From positions 1-64,000 of the forward strand of contig NZ_RCVR01000006.1 of NCBI RefSeq assembly GCF_016107305.1: a DNA stretch of 64,000 nucleotides, read 5' to 3'. The notes under the pieces were generated by a model. That model saw only the letters and a program-made list of their open reading frames with translations, was not told where the DNA came from and searched no databases. A program made the position numbers and the translations under genes. Positions 1 to 7,722 of the stretch are shown here, one piece after another (position 1 is the stretch's first letter; each line of letters begins with the position of its first letter). Source of the stretch: Roseomonas sp. KE2513 (GTDB lineage: Bacteria; Pseudomonadota; Alphaproteobacteria; Acetobacterales; Acetobacteraceae).

Positions 1-377
1 TTCAAGGGTTCGCCGCTCGGCTGGACGCCGAGTTCGTCGAGCATCTCGAAGAGCGCCAGCCGGCTGAAGGGCTTCTCGAGGAAGCGCTCGTTCGGCCCTA
101 GGCCGCGGCCCGCGGGCGGGGCGGCATGGCCGCTGTAGAAGAGGGCGCGCAGCCCAGGGTGGATGCGCCGCGCCGCATCCACTAGCGCGAAGCCGTCCAG
201 GCCGCGCCCGAGATCAATGTCGGTGACGAGGATCTGAGGCAGGTTGGAAGAGCAAAGGCGTTCGAGCGCTACCTCGGCGGTCGCGCAGACCTCCACGATA
301 TAGCCACGCAGCTCGAGGGCGAGCTGCACGAGCTCGAGCACCTCGGGCTGGTCCTCCACCAGAAGGACGTCGCACAT
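1..377 (-). CDS. CheY-like response regulator receiver protein, partial (C-terminus off window)
   Basis: The frame reads from an ATG at 377 leftwards and is still open at base 1, so 125 residues of the N-terminal part are visible. It is a receiver domain. The acidic pair E8/D9 follows the first strand (VLLVEDQ), the phospho-acceptor is D53 (ILVTDIDLG), the conserved Ser/Thr is S82 and the Lys-Pro switch is K102-P103 (FLEKPF). No output domain is seen before the edge, so it may be a stand-alone receiver or a longer regulator. A GGAGAA ribosome-binding site lies 6-11 bases before the ATG. The same frame remains open for 80 codons upstream with coding-like composition, reported separately. Confidence 0.85.
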   Translation of the reverse strand, partial: MCDVLLVEDQPEVLELVQLALELRGYIVEVCATAEVALERLCSSNLPQILVTDIDLGRGLDGFALVDAARRIHPGLRALFYSGHAAPPAGRGLGPNERFLEKPFSRLALFEMLDELGVQPSGEPL

Positions 378-617
378 GTCCAGTTCTCCGCAACAAGTCT
401 CGCTAAACTGGACAAACGCCGGGCCGGTCAAGGCTTTCCCGATCATAATTGCGAAATCGATACGCTGTGAGGTGCTGATAGTCCCCGCGCTTGCGCACAC
501 CAGCCCGATCGAGGTGGTCACGTCGTTCGCCACCCGCCGCTTCAGGTGCGGCAGGGCATAGGGCGGCCGGTCGATGTGCTCGTCCACCGGGGTTGTGTCC
601 GAGTGCAGGTTCAGCTG
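378..617 (-). pseudogene. Coding-like remnant in frame with the response regulator
   Basis: This stretch contains no stop in the frame of the downstream response regulator; the first stop is at 618-620. From about 617 to 490 its third codon positions are strongly G/C, and it encodes a plausible segment (PPYALPHLKRRV near the middle). Nearer the regulator, G/C bias at third positions falls away. No ATG with a good ribosome-binding site begins it. I do not recognise the family. It may be a gene remnant or, less likely, an N-terminal extension of the regulator. Confidence 0.3.
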
Positions 618-750
618 TCAGACCTCGTCCCCCGCCCCCGCCAGCCGCCCAGAGCACGGCCATGACGTAGCAGAATTCCCAGGTCCTACGAGAGTGGTCG
701 GGCAAAGGGCCGAGCGCGCCGCAGCGGGTGCGGAAGGCAGGCCCGTCGAA

Positions 751-984
751 CTACGAGGCAGTGCGGAGCTGCGAGACGGGCCGGGCGAGCGTCGGCTCAT
801 CCAGGAGCGCGGGGATGCCCGGATGCTCCGGGGCGCGGAAAGGGAAGGGCGGGATGGCGTAGCGCGGCGGCTCGGCCACCGGGCGGGCGAGAAAGTCGCG
901 GAACTCGATCTCTGCCTTGTCGCGCGGAGTCGCGCCCGGCCAAGAGGCGCAAGGCCTAGGCCGCTGCCTCTGCGCTGGATTCAT
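751..984 (-). CDS. Small hypothetical protein or gene remnant, 77 aa
   Basis: An ATG at 984, preceded by GGAAGG four bases upstream, opens 77 codons. From about residue 22 onward the codons show the G/C-ending bias of true genes here, and the product has a sensible composition (AEIEFRDFLARP, then a Pro-rich PPRYAIPPFPFRAP segment). The first 20 codons are less biased. I recognise no family, and no membrane or signal segment is visible. The in-frame open stretch continues antisense into the TSUP gene, which is not credible coding. It could be an intact small protein or the tail of a decayed gene. Confidence 0.4.
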   Translation of the reverse strand: MNPAQRQRPRPCASWPGATPRDKAEIEFRDFLARPVAEPPRYAIPPFPFRAPEHPGIPALLDEPTLARPVSQLRTAS

Positions 985-1182
985 GTGGCCTTCCAGCGGC
1001 GAGCCGCCGCACCCGTTGGGAGCATAAAGGTTCTCATCTCCGCGTGAACAGCGGGGTTGCGGTGCGGCCGGCCTGACCCGGCGCGGCCAGTGGCCGTTTC
1101 CCGGGCGCGTCCCTGGGCCTAGGATTGGGCGAATCCTCTCCTTCTGGCCGTCCGCCGGCCTCCCCTCCCGCCGAGGCCACGG

Positions 1183-1938
1183 ATGACGCTTGAAGCTGCC
1201 CTCGTGATGCTCGGGGCCGGGTTCCTGGCCGGGGCGCTGAATGCTGCGGCCGGCGGGGGCTCCTTCGTCAGCATCCCCGCCATGGTCTTCGTCGGCCTGC
1301 CCTCGGTGGCGGCGAACGCCTCCAGCACGGTGGCGCTGCTCCCGGGCACGCTGACGAGCGCCTGGGCCTGGCGGGGCGCCTTCCGGTCGCTTCAGGGCTT
1401 CCGCCTGCCCGTGCTCGTTCTCATCAGCCTTGTCGGCGGTCTCGCCGGGGCGGTGCTGCTGCTCTCGACCTCCCAGCGCGCCTTCGACGACGTGCTGCCC
1501 TGGCTGCTTCTGGTCGGCACCCTGGCCTTCACCTTCGGCCGGCCGCTCGGCGCTGCGCTGCGCCAGAGGGTGCGGATCGGCCGCGGACCGGTGCTCGCCT
1601 CGCAGGTGCTGCTCTCGGTCTACGCAGGTTACTTCGGCGGCGGCGTGGGGATCATGATGATGGCCGTCTGGGGCATGCTGGGCGACCTCGACATCAAGGC
1701 GATGAGCGCGCTCCGCACCCTGCTGGTCAGCATCGCCAATCTCGTCGCCGTGCTCATCTTCGTCGTGGCCGGGCCGGTCCACTGGCCGGAGACGCTCGCG
1801 ATGCTCGTCTCGGCCATCATCGGCGGCTATGCCGGCGCGCGGCTCGCCAGCCGGGTGCCGGACCGCGTGCTGCGCGGCTTCGTTATCCTGTTCAGCACGC
1901 TGATGACGGTGGTCTTCTTCTGGCGGGCCTGGCGCTAG
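1183..1938 (+). CDS. Sulfite exporter TauE/SafE (TSUP) family membrane protein
   Basis: This 251-residue polytopic protein has about eight hydrophobic segments. It shows the two-fold internal repeat of TSUP permeases: a Gly/Ala-rich signature near residues 11-30 (LAGALNAAAGGGSFVSIP) and its counterpart near 144-160 (SVYAGYFGGGVGIMM). Family members export or import sulfonates, sulfite or other small anions; the substrate cannot be told from sequence. The ATG at 1183 follows a GAGG motif and keeps a normal family length. It stands alone, transcribed towards the glycosyltransferase gene. Confidence 0.9.
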   Translation: MTLEAALVMLGAGFLAGALNAAAGGGSFVSIPAMVFVGLPSVAANASSTVALLPGTLTSAWAWRGAFRSLQGFRLPVLVLISLVGGLAGAVLLLSTSQRAFDDVLPWLLLVGTLAFTFGRPLGAALRQRVRIGRGPVLASQVLLSVYAGYFGGGVGIMMMAVWGMLGDLDIKAMSALRTLLVSIANLVAVLIFVVAGPVHWPETLAMLVSAIIGGYAGARLASRVPDRVLRGFVILFSTLMTVVFFWRAWR

Positions 1939-2008
1939 GGCGTTGCCCGCCCGTCCCGACTCACGGCGAACGATCCGGCGCCTTGTTCGAGTGAGCGGGC
2001 AATCCCTT

Positions 2009-2030
2009 CCCCGGTGTGGCCCTTCCGGGG
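2009..2030. terminator. Weak hairpin between convergent TSUP and glycosyltransferase genes
   Basis: CCCCGG at 2009-2014 pairs with CCGGGG at 2025-2030 over a 10-base loop and is followed by TTT. The stem is only 6 bp, so this is a weak candidate for the TSUP terminator. Confidence 0.3.
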
Positions 2031-2046
2031 TTTGCTCCCGGCTTCC

Positions 2047-4200
2047 TCAGCGGCCGCGAAGGGGGCGCAGCATGGCGCGCGTGCCGCGGGCGAGGCCGCG
2101 CAGCGCGCGCCAGATCACGCGCGGCACGGGCAGCGCCTGGAGCAGCTGGTAGATCAGGACGCGCCGGTTTCCGATGCTCAACTGGTCAAAATAGAGCACG
2201 GGCGGCGAGCCGCCGGCCGCTCCGCCCTGCGCGCCCATCCCCCTCACCGTATCCCGCGTGTCGATGAAGGCCGTGTGGAAGTCGCCGAAGGCCTTGTGGA
2301 GGACGTCGGCGGAGGCCTGATGGCGCGTATCGACGTCGCGCAGCTCCTCGCGCAGGCGGTTCGCCCGGTCCAGCTCGTCGAAGCGGGCGGGGTGGAGGTC
2401 GCGAATGGCCTCCAGGTCCGGCCGCAACTCCCCGTGCAGGTCGCGCTCGCCCTCGCCCGCCTCGATCAGGCCGAGGTGGAAGGGCTTGCGGCGGTCCACG
2501 ATGAGGCTCGCGCGGCCGGTGGAGACCCCCTTGGCGTAGAGCGCGAGCCCCGAGGGCGCGCGCAGGTCGAGGCTCTCCAGCAGCAGCTCCACCGGCTCCT
2601 CGAATGCGGCGGCGCGGAAGAGGAACCGGCCGAGGCCGATGGGCGCGCCGGGGTCGCGGCTGAGGAGGTCGAATTCGGTCTCCACGCCGAAGAAGGGCTC
2701 ACCCTTGCCGTCCGTGAGGCGGGTGATCGCCTTCGAGTGGGCGTAGTCCGCCTCCGGATGACGGGAGAGGAGGGCGGCCAGCATCGCCACGTGGTTGCTG
2801 AACAGGGTCTCGTTCGGCGCGACGAAGAGCAGCGCGGAGCCCTCCGGCGCCGCCTCGAACTCCGCTTTCAGGACTGTTCCGATGCGGTTGCGGCGGACCA
2901 CCTTGCCGGTGCTGTCGCGCTGGAAGAAGGCGGCGCCGCGCAGCGCGGGCGGGACCGCGTCGCCGTGAGCCAGGGCGGACAGCCGCTTGCCCGCGGCGTG
3001 CAGGTCGCGCTCGTCCACAAGGAGGACCGCCTCGTAGCCCTGCGCCCGGTGGGCCCGCGCGGCCTCGACCTGGCGTTCGAAGTACTCCGCCTCGGGATCG
3101 GGGGCGAGGAAGACGATCCGCGTCGCGGTCTCGTCCCCCACCGGGCGGAGCAGCGCGGCCAGCTCGGCCTTGCGCGCCTCGAGCCCGCCGTAGATCGCGG
3201 CGAGGGAGGCATCCATCGTGTAGCCACGCTTGAAGATCTCCTGCGCGCGGGCAGCGAGGGCCAGGGCCTTCTCCGGGTTGGTCCGGGCCCACTCGACATG
3301 CTCCATGATCCGGCGCGCCACGGGCTCCGCGCCGTTGCGGAGATCCACGTAGAGCAGGCTGTCGCCGAAGTGCTGCCGCGCCCAGGGATTCTCGTCGCAG
3401 ATGATGAGCGCGCCGGCCGCCAACCCCTCGAAGAGGCGGTTCGACATCAGCACCGCGTCCTTGTGCTGCTCGGAGGAGAGCGCGAGGCAGATGCCGGCCT
3501 TGTGGATCTCCTCGATGACGGAGATGCCGTCGAAGGGCAGGGAGCGCTGGTAGCTGTCGAAGCCCTCCCAGACCCGAACGCCGCGCAGCGTCTCCGGGCC
3601 GTAGATCCGCATCATCGATGACTGGTCGAGGATGTTGAGCACAGTCTGGTGGCGCGAGCCGCCGCGGCCGAGCCGTTCCCAGTTGATCCCCATGTAGAAG
3701 ATCTTCAGGTCGCCGAGGGTCGGCGGCAGGATCGGCGTGGAGAGCGCGTGGAAGAGGTTGAAGGACGGCGCGAGATGCGAGTTGCTGTCCGTGATCAGCC
3801 GCCGCAGGTGCAGGTCGGCCCCCGGCGACTGGCAGCTCAGGAAGTCGTCATGCGTGAGGAGGTTTTCGGCGGTCGAGCGATAGCCGAAGTCGTGGAAGAA
3901 CGGGACTGGGTTCCAGAGCGTGACGAAGGAGAAGATGTCGTAGGTCTTGGGCGTGCTGAAATGGAGGTGGATGACGAAGTCCAGATCCTTCTGCGTCAGC
4001 GGTTCCCCCCCTTCGTGCAGGGGCCGCCCCATGTGGTCCAGCACGACGCATTCGAGGCCGAGCAGCTTCGCCGTGTTGTCCAGCCGGGCGATGACCTCGT
4101 CCTCGGCCACCTGGATGTCCGGCCAAAGCTTGATGACGCCGAAGCGCCCGAGCATCCCTTCGGAGGGCTTGAAGCTGACGGCGGTGGGGGTCGGGTCCAT
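2047..4200 (-). CDS. Two-domain glycosyltransferase (GT-B group-1-like plus GT-A-like region)
   Basis: The product is about 717 residues from the ATG at 4200, which has GGAAAAAG in ribosome-binding position; an ATG at 4254 is the alternative. The first half resembles glycosyltransferases group 1/CgeB-like, with the late motif SNRLFEGLAAGALIICDE that binds the nucleotide-sugar in this fold. The second half has the rhythm of a GT2-type GT-A domain (FVAPNETLFSNHVAMLAALL), but the usual Asp-rich metal motif is replaced by APNE, so it may bind rather than transfer. No signal or membrane segment. Cytoplasmic surface-glycan assembly is likely, divergent from the FkbM gene. Confidence 0.75.
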   Translation of the reverse strand: MDPTPTAVSFKPSEGMLGRFGVIKLWPDIQVAEDEVIARLDNTAKLLGLECVVLDHMGRPLHEGGEPLTQKDLDFVIHLHFSTPKTYDIFSFVTLWNPVPFFHDFGYRSTAENLLTHDDFLSCQSPGADLHLRRLITDSNSHLAPSFNLFHALSTPILPPTLGDLKIFYMGINWERLGRGGSRHQTVLNILDQSSMMRIYGPETLRGVRVWEGFDSYQRSLPFDGISVIEEIHKAGICLALSSEQHKDAVLMSNRLFEGLAAGALIICDENPWARQHFGDSLLYVDLRNGAEPVARRIMEHVEWARTNPEKALALAARAQEIFKRGYTMDASLAAIYGGLEARKAELAALLRPVGDETATRIVFLAPDPEAEYFERQVEAARAHRAQGYEAVLLVDERDLHAAGKRLSALAHGDAVPPALRGAAFFQRDSTGKVVRRNRIGTVLKAEFEAAPEGSALLFVAPNETLFSNHVAMLAALLSRHPEADYAHSKAITRLTDGKGEPFFGVETEFDLLSRDPGAPIGLGRFLFRAAAFEEPVELLLESLDLRAPSGLALYAKGVSTGRASLIVDRRKPFHLGLIEAGEGERDLHGELRPDLEAIRDLHPARFDELDRANRLREELRDVDTRHQASADVLHKAFGDFHTAFIDTRDTVRGMGAQGGAAGGSPPVLYFDQLSIGNRRVLIYQLLQALPVPRVIWRALRGLARGTRAMLRPLRGR

Positions 4201-4254
4201 GTCTTTTTCCGGCACGCTGAGCCCTTTCGCGGACAACCTGGCCTTCGGTGCCAT

Positions 4255-4626
4255 GGGTGGCCGCCGCTGGCACCGGACAACGCGCGAATCGCCCCGCCCG
4301 CCGCCAGGCTTCGCCGACCATGTTGGGAAGTCGGGGCCGCATGCCATGGCGGGCCTGACATGCCAATGGGCACCACCTCGCCCGGCCCGACACGGCCACG
4401 GGACGTGGCCCGGGTGCCGCAGTGGCCGGGATGGCCTCTCGCCCGCCCCGAAGGCGGGCGCGATGGCAAGAAGGTGCGCGGGCGCCCCGCTGACGGAACG
4501 GGGGCGCGATGCTAGGCAGGGGGTGGAGGAAACCGGCCACTCCTATCGGGGGCCGCCGGTTAGGGAAGCGGTGAGACGCCGTCCGCCCGTCCTCGTCAGG
4601 AACGCACAGGGCGGAGAGCGACCACC
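4255..4626. other. Divergent intergenic region between glycosyltransferase and FkbM genes
   Basis: This stretch holds no convincing gene. It contains a GCCCGC/GCGGGC hairpin near 4441-4460 and a promoter-like pair reading into the FkbM gene (4490-4516). The base composition is as GC-rich as the genes. Confidence 0.5.
4490..4516 (+). promoter_or_regulatory. Candidate housekeeping (Caulobacter sigma73-like) promoter for the FkbM gene
   Basis: CTGACG at 4490-4495 and GCTAGG at 4511-4516 are separated by 15 bases. They resemble the alphaproteobacterial TTGACG / GCTANA consensus with one mismatch in each half. It lies 110 bases before the GTG start. Confidence 0.4.
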
Positions 4627-6267
4627 GTGAAAGAGGGTATGCGCGAGGTCGCGCGGCACGGCATGAAGAAGGACAGCTCCATCACGCGCCTGGTACGGCG
4701 CACGGTCGGCACCGATGTCATGGCCAGCGAACTCGGTGCCCACCTCGCCGGTGAGATCGAGGCGCGCCTGACTGGGATCGACCATCGGCTGGGTGAGGCC
4801 ATGGAGGCGCGCTTCGAGGCGCTGGCCCATCGGCTGGAGGAGGCCGTGCAGCGGACGGTGGGGACGGAGGTCCACCGGAACGCCGCGCATCTCGACGGGC
4901 AGCTCGCCGCGCGAACCGAGGAGGGGGCTCAGCGCCTGGAGGGGGCGCTGCGCGCCGGCCTGGCCGAGGAGGTGCATCGTAACGCGTCGCATCTCGACGC
5001 GCGCGTCACCGAACTGGTGCATCTGCGGTCCGAGGAAGTGGCGGGGCACCTGGCCGGGATGCTCCACACCGCGGTGGCCGAGGAGGTGCATCGCGGCACA
5101 GCGCATCTCGACGCGCGCGTCACCGAACTGGTGCACCTGCGGTCCGAGGAGGTGGCGGGGCACCTGGCTGGGATGCTTCGCACCGCAGTGGCCGAGGATG
5201 TCCACCAGGGCATGGCCTATCTCGATGGCCAGCTCGCCGCCCGAGGCGACGCGGCCGCGCACCGGCTGGAGGACGCCCTGGCGCGTGCGGTGGCCGCGGA
5301 GGTGCATCGCAACGTCAACCACCTGCACGAGCACCTCGCCGGCGATCTCTCCCGCCACCTGGACGAGCGGACGGGTGCACTGCATGCCCAGCTCATCGAG
5401 ACGCTGGCGGCGGACCGGGCCGCGCTGATGGCGGCGCTGCACGACGGGATGAGCCATGTGGACCGGCACCTCTCGGCTCATCTCTCGAAGGAGGTGGCCC
5501 TGCTGCTCGGCACCGGCGGGGCGGGCGGGGAGGCGGGCGACCCGCGGGTGGTGCAGGAGCGGCTCGTCACCCTCGGGCGCCTGCTGGAGCCCCGCGCCGC
5601 CAAGGGTGTGGCGAAGCGCCGCGTCGGCCACGCGGCCGATGGCGGCTACGTCATGCTGGACGACCTGGAGCAGGTTCGCTTCGCGCTCTCCCTCGGGGTG
5701 GGCGACGAGATGACCTGGGACCTGGAGATGGCCGGGCGCGGCATCGAGGTGCACCAGTTCGACTACACGATCGAGGCGCCGCCCGAGACGCACGAGCGCA
5801 TCCGCTTCCACCGCAGCCGCATCGCCCCCGTGGCGGAGGGTAGCGACCACAGCCTCGCCTCGGCCCAGGCGCTGGGGGGCAACCACCCCTGCATCGTGAA
5901 AATGGACATCGAGGGCGACGAATGGGTGGTGCTGGACGCCGCCGGGGAGGGGGACTTCGAGCGGGTGACCCAGCTCGTGCTCGAGTTCCACGACTTCGAC
6001 AAGGTGGCGGACAACGCCTGGTTCGGGCGCGCCGAGCGGGTGCTGCGGCGCCTCGCGGCCTCCTTTGCTGTCGTGCATGTCCACGCCAATAATTACGGCG
6101 CGCTGCATTCCCGCGGGAACGTGGCCTTCCCGGAGTTGCTGGAGGTCACCTTCGCCAACCGGGGCCGCTACGACTTCGAGCCGACCGCGGAGATCTTCCC
6201 GACACCGCTTGATGCCCCCAACCGGGGCGACCTGCCGGATATCAGGCTCGGCAGCTTCCGCTTCTGA
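4627..6267 (+). CDS. FkbM-family methyltransferase with N-terminal helical repeats
   Basis: The product has 546 residues and starts at a GTG with GGAGAG upstream. Residues 1-300 are almost wholly helical and His/Glu/Leu-rich, built from repeats of 34 or 38 residues that begin A-E-E-V-H-R and contain H-L-D. Residues 320-546 form a methyltransferase domain like FkbM/Methyltransf_21; the loop VKMDIEGDEWVVLD is near residue 424, and LVLEFHDFD follows. Such enzymes O-methylate sugars of glycans or lipids. The rod-like N-terminus could set chain length, oligomerise or dock to the assembly machinery. It lies between glycosyltransferase and fucose-pathway genes, supporting a glycan role. Confidence 0.85.
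   Translation: MKEGMREVARHGMKKDSSITRLVRRTVGTDVMASELGAHLAGEIEARLTGIDHRLGEAMEARFEALAHRLEEAVQRTVGTEVHRNAAHLDGQLAARTEEGAQRLEGALRAGLAEEVHRNASHLDARVTELVHLRSEEVAGHLAGMLHTAVAEEVHRGTAHLDARVTELVHLRSEEVAGHLAGMLRTAVAEDVHQGMAYLDGQLAARGDAAAHRLEDALARAVAAEVHRNVNHLHEHLAGDLSRHLDERTGALHAQLIETLAADRAALMAALHDGMSHVDRHLSAHLSKEVALLLGTGGAGGEAGDPRVVQERLVTLGRLLEPRAAKGVAKRRVGHAADGGYVMLDDLEQVRFALSLGVGDEMTWDLEMAGRGIEVHQFDYTIEAPPETHERIRFHRSRIAPVAEGSDHSLASAQALGGNHPCIVKMDIEGDEWVVLDAAGEGDFERVTQLVLEFHDFDKVADNAWFGRAERVLRRLAASFAVVHVHANNYGALHSRGNVAFPELLEVTFANRGRYDFEPTAEIFPTPLDAPNRGDLPDIRLGSFRF
4963..5190 (+). repeat. Two 114-bp in-frame tandem repeats
   Basis: Copies at 4963-5076 and 5077-5190 are nearly identical, including at silent sites, and encode 38-residue units. 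Diverged 34-residue relatives flank them on both sides (about 4861-4962 and 5191-5292). Near-identity at DNA level suggests a recent duplication within the FkbM gene. Confidence 0.95.
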
Positions 6268-6275
6268 GGCGGGTT

Positions 6276-6297
6276 CCGGGGGCGGCCGCGCCCCCGG
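6276..6297. terminator. Bidirectional hairpin between convergent FkbM and epimerase genes
   Basis: CCGGGGGCG pairs perfectly with CGCCCCCGG over a GCCG loop, nine base pairs, eight bases after the FkbM stop. There is no T-run, as is common in this GC-rich sequence. Confidence 0.6.
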
Positions 6298-6309
6298 CTT
6301 GGCGGCGGC

Positions 6310-7239
6310 TCAGCGGCGCGCGACGGCGGCGTGGGCTGCCAGCCACTCATAGGTCTCGAGCAGCGCGTCGCGCAGCGTGTAGCGCGGCCTGAAGCCAAGG
6401 CCCTGGAGCTTGCTGACGTCGTATTGCCGCAGCTTCTGGCCGTCCGGCTTGGTGCGGTCCCACTCGACCGGACCCTTGAAGCCGGAAACCTCGGTGATGA
6501 GCTTCACGGTATCGGCGATCGAGATAGCGGTGCCGGTCGCCATGTTGATCGGGCCGGTAAAGCCCTCGGCGATCATACGGAGCGCGAGCGCCGCGTCCTT
6601 GGCGTAGAGGAAGTCCCGCTGGGGCGTGCCCGTGCCCCAGATGGTCACGGCGCTGCCCTGCTGGTTGGCGCGCAGGAACTTCGACATCAGCGAGGGGATG
6701 ACGTGCCCGTGCTGCTCGTCGAACTTGTCGTGCGGGCCGAAGAGGTTGGTGGAGATGCAGTAGGCGTAGTCCAGCCCGTACTGGTCGCGATAGGATTCGA
6801 GATGCGCGAGCATCCCGCGCTTCGCGTGGGCGTAGCCGGATTCGGAGTGGTGCGGCGCCCCGTCCCAGATCTGCTCCTCGGTCATCGGCAGGCGGACGAC
6901 GTCGGAATAGATCGCGGTCGATCCCATCGCGACGATCTTCGTGGCGCCGGCTAGCCGCGCGGCTTCCACGACGTTCGTGTTCATCCGGGTGTTGTCGAGA
7001 TACGCCTGACCCTGGGCCTTGATGTTGCCCATCAGGCCCGAAACGCGGGCGGCGAGGTGGAACACGACGGCGGGACGGTGGCGCTCGAAGGCCTGGCGGG
7101 TGGCCTCGTAATCGGTCAGATCCACGTCACGGCTGGTGAGGGCGACCACCTCGCCCCCGCTCGCGCTCCGCAGCTCGTTCACCAGCGCATGTCCCAGGAG
7201 GCCCGAGGCACCCGTTACCAAAAACTCGGCTCTCTGCAC
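6310..7239 (-). CDS. fcl: GDP-L-fucose synthase-like NAD(P)-dependent epimerase/reductase
   Basis: From a GTG at 7239 the product is 309 residues; an ATG at 7293 would add 18 residues of unlikely sequence before the first strand. It is an extended SDR with TGASGLLG at residues 9-16, the active-site GSTA near 106-109, and Y136-AHA-K140. The LTSRDVDLTD stretch and RDFLYAKDAA resemble GDP-fucose synthetase, which epimerises and reduces GDP-4-keto-6-deoxymannose. The GDP-mannose 4,6-dehydratase partner is not in the window. The neighbours are glycan genes, which fits deoxysugar supply. Other 3,5-epimerase/reductases cannot be excluded. Confidence 0.8.
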   Translation of the reverse strand: MQRAEFLVTGASGLLGHALVNELRSASGGEVVALTSRDVDLTDYEATRQAFERHRPAVVFHLAARVSGLMGNIKAQGQAYLDNTRMNTNVVEAARLAGATKIVAMGSTAIYSDVVRLPMTEEQIWDGAPHHSESGYAHAKRGMLAHLESYRDQYGLDYAYCISTNLFGPHDKFDEQHGHVIPSLMSKFLRANQQGSAVTIWGTGTPQRDFLYAKDAALALRMIAEGFTGPINMATGTAISIADTVKLITEVSGFKGPVEWDRTKPDGQKLRQYDVSKLQGLGFRPRYTLRDALLETYEWLAAHAAVARR

Positions 7240-7722
7240 CTGGCGCAACCCTCTGGGATGGCGACGGGCGTGCTGGGGCTCGTGCGGCGCCAACGTCGCG
7301 AATGCGCACTGTGTCGCAGATGACGTGGCCTGTGGGAAGCGGGTATGTGCGCAGCTTGAACCTTCCTGCGCGCCGCTCGCCGATCCCTTTCGGAGAGCTA
7401 TCGTCCAGGAGGCAGGCCGAGGTCTGCTGACGAAAGAGGCAAAGGGCCTGGATGCTGAGCCCTAAGCAGGGGGTGAGCAAAGCCTCCAGGCCTGGGCAGA
7501 GCAAGCCCGGAACGAGGATCCTGCCCGCGTTTTCGGGGCAAGTCCAAACCCGGCTGCCCCCTTTGTTCCGGCTCGCGATACGCGGCCGGGCATGGAGCGC
7601 GCGACCTGCTGGCCATCTCACGGCGCAGCGTCCGCCCAGATCGGAGCGGGCAAGGCACTCAACTTGAAGTCGCAAAGGCGCTGCCCTAAAGGGACGTAAT
7701 TCACGTTGGTCCGAGGCATTTT
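7240..7722. other. Intergenic stretch of lower GC, no gene recognised
   Basis: About 480 bases with no credible reading frame, tRNA or riboswitch that I can see. Composition is less GC-rich than the flanks, continuing into the next gene. Open frames here have unbiased codon usage and odd composition. Promoters for both divergent genes should lie here, but no clear -35/-10 pair stands out. Confidence 0.5.

Noticed and set aside
751-1782. Open minus-strand frame of 343 codons overlapping the TSUP gene
   Set aside because: Upstream of 984 it is the mirror of the TSUP gene, with Gln/His/Asp/Arg-rich nonsense. Only the last 77 codons look like coding sequence.
2014-3621. Plus-strand open frame of 535 codons opposite the glycosyltransferase
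   Set aside because: Composition (Val/Arg/Glu/Gly only) is that expected from the antisense of a GC3-rich gene; the minus-strand protein has family motifs.
4963-5190. Possible CRISPR or minisatellite array
   Set aside because: The period is 114 bp with no spacers; copies are in frame within a protein-coding gene.
7127-7675. Minus-strand open frame of 182 codons in the intergenic stretch
   Set aside because: It overlaps the true start of the fucose synthase gene out of frame, and its codon use shows no bias. No domain is visible.
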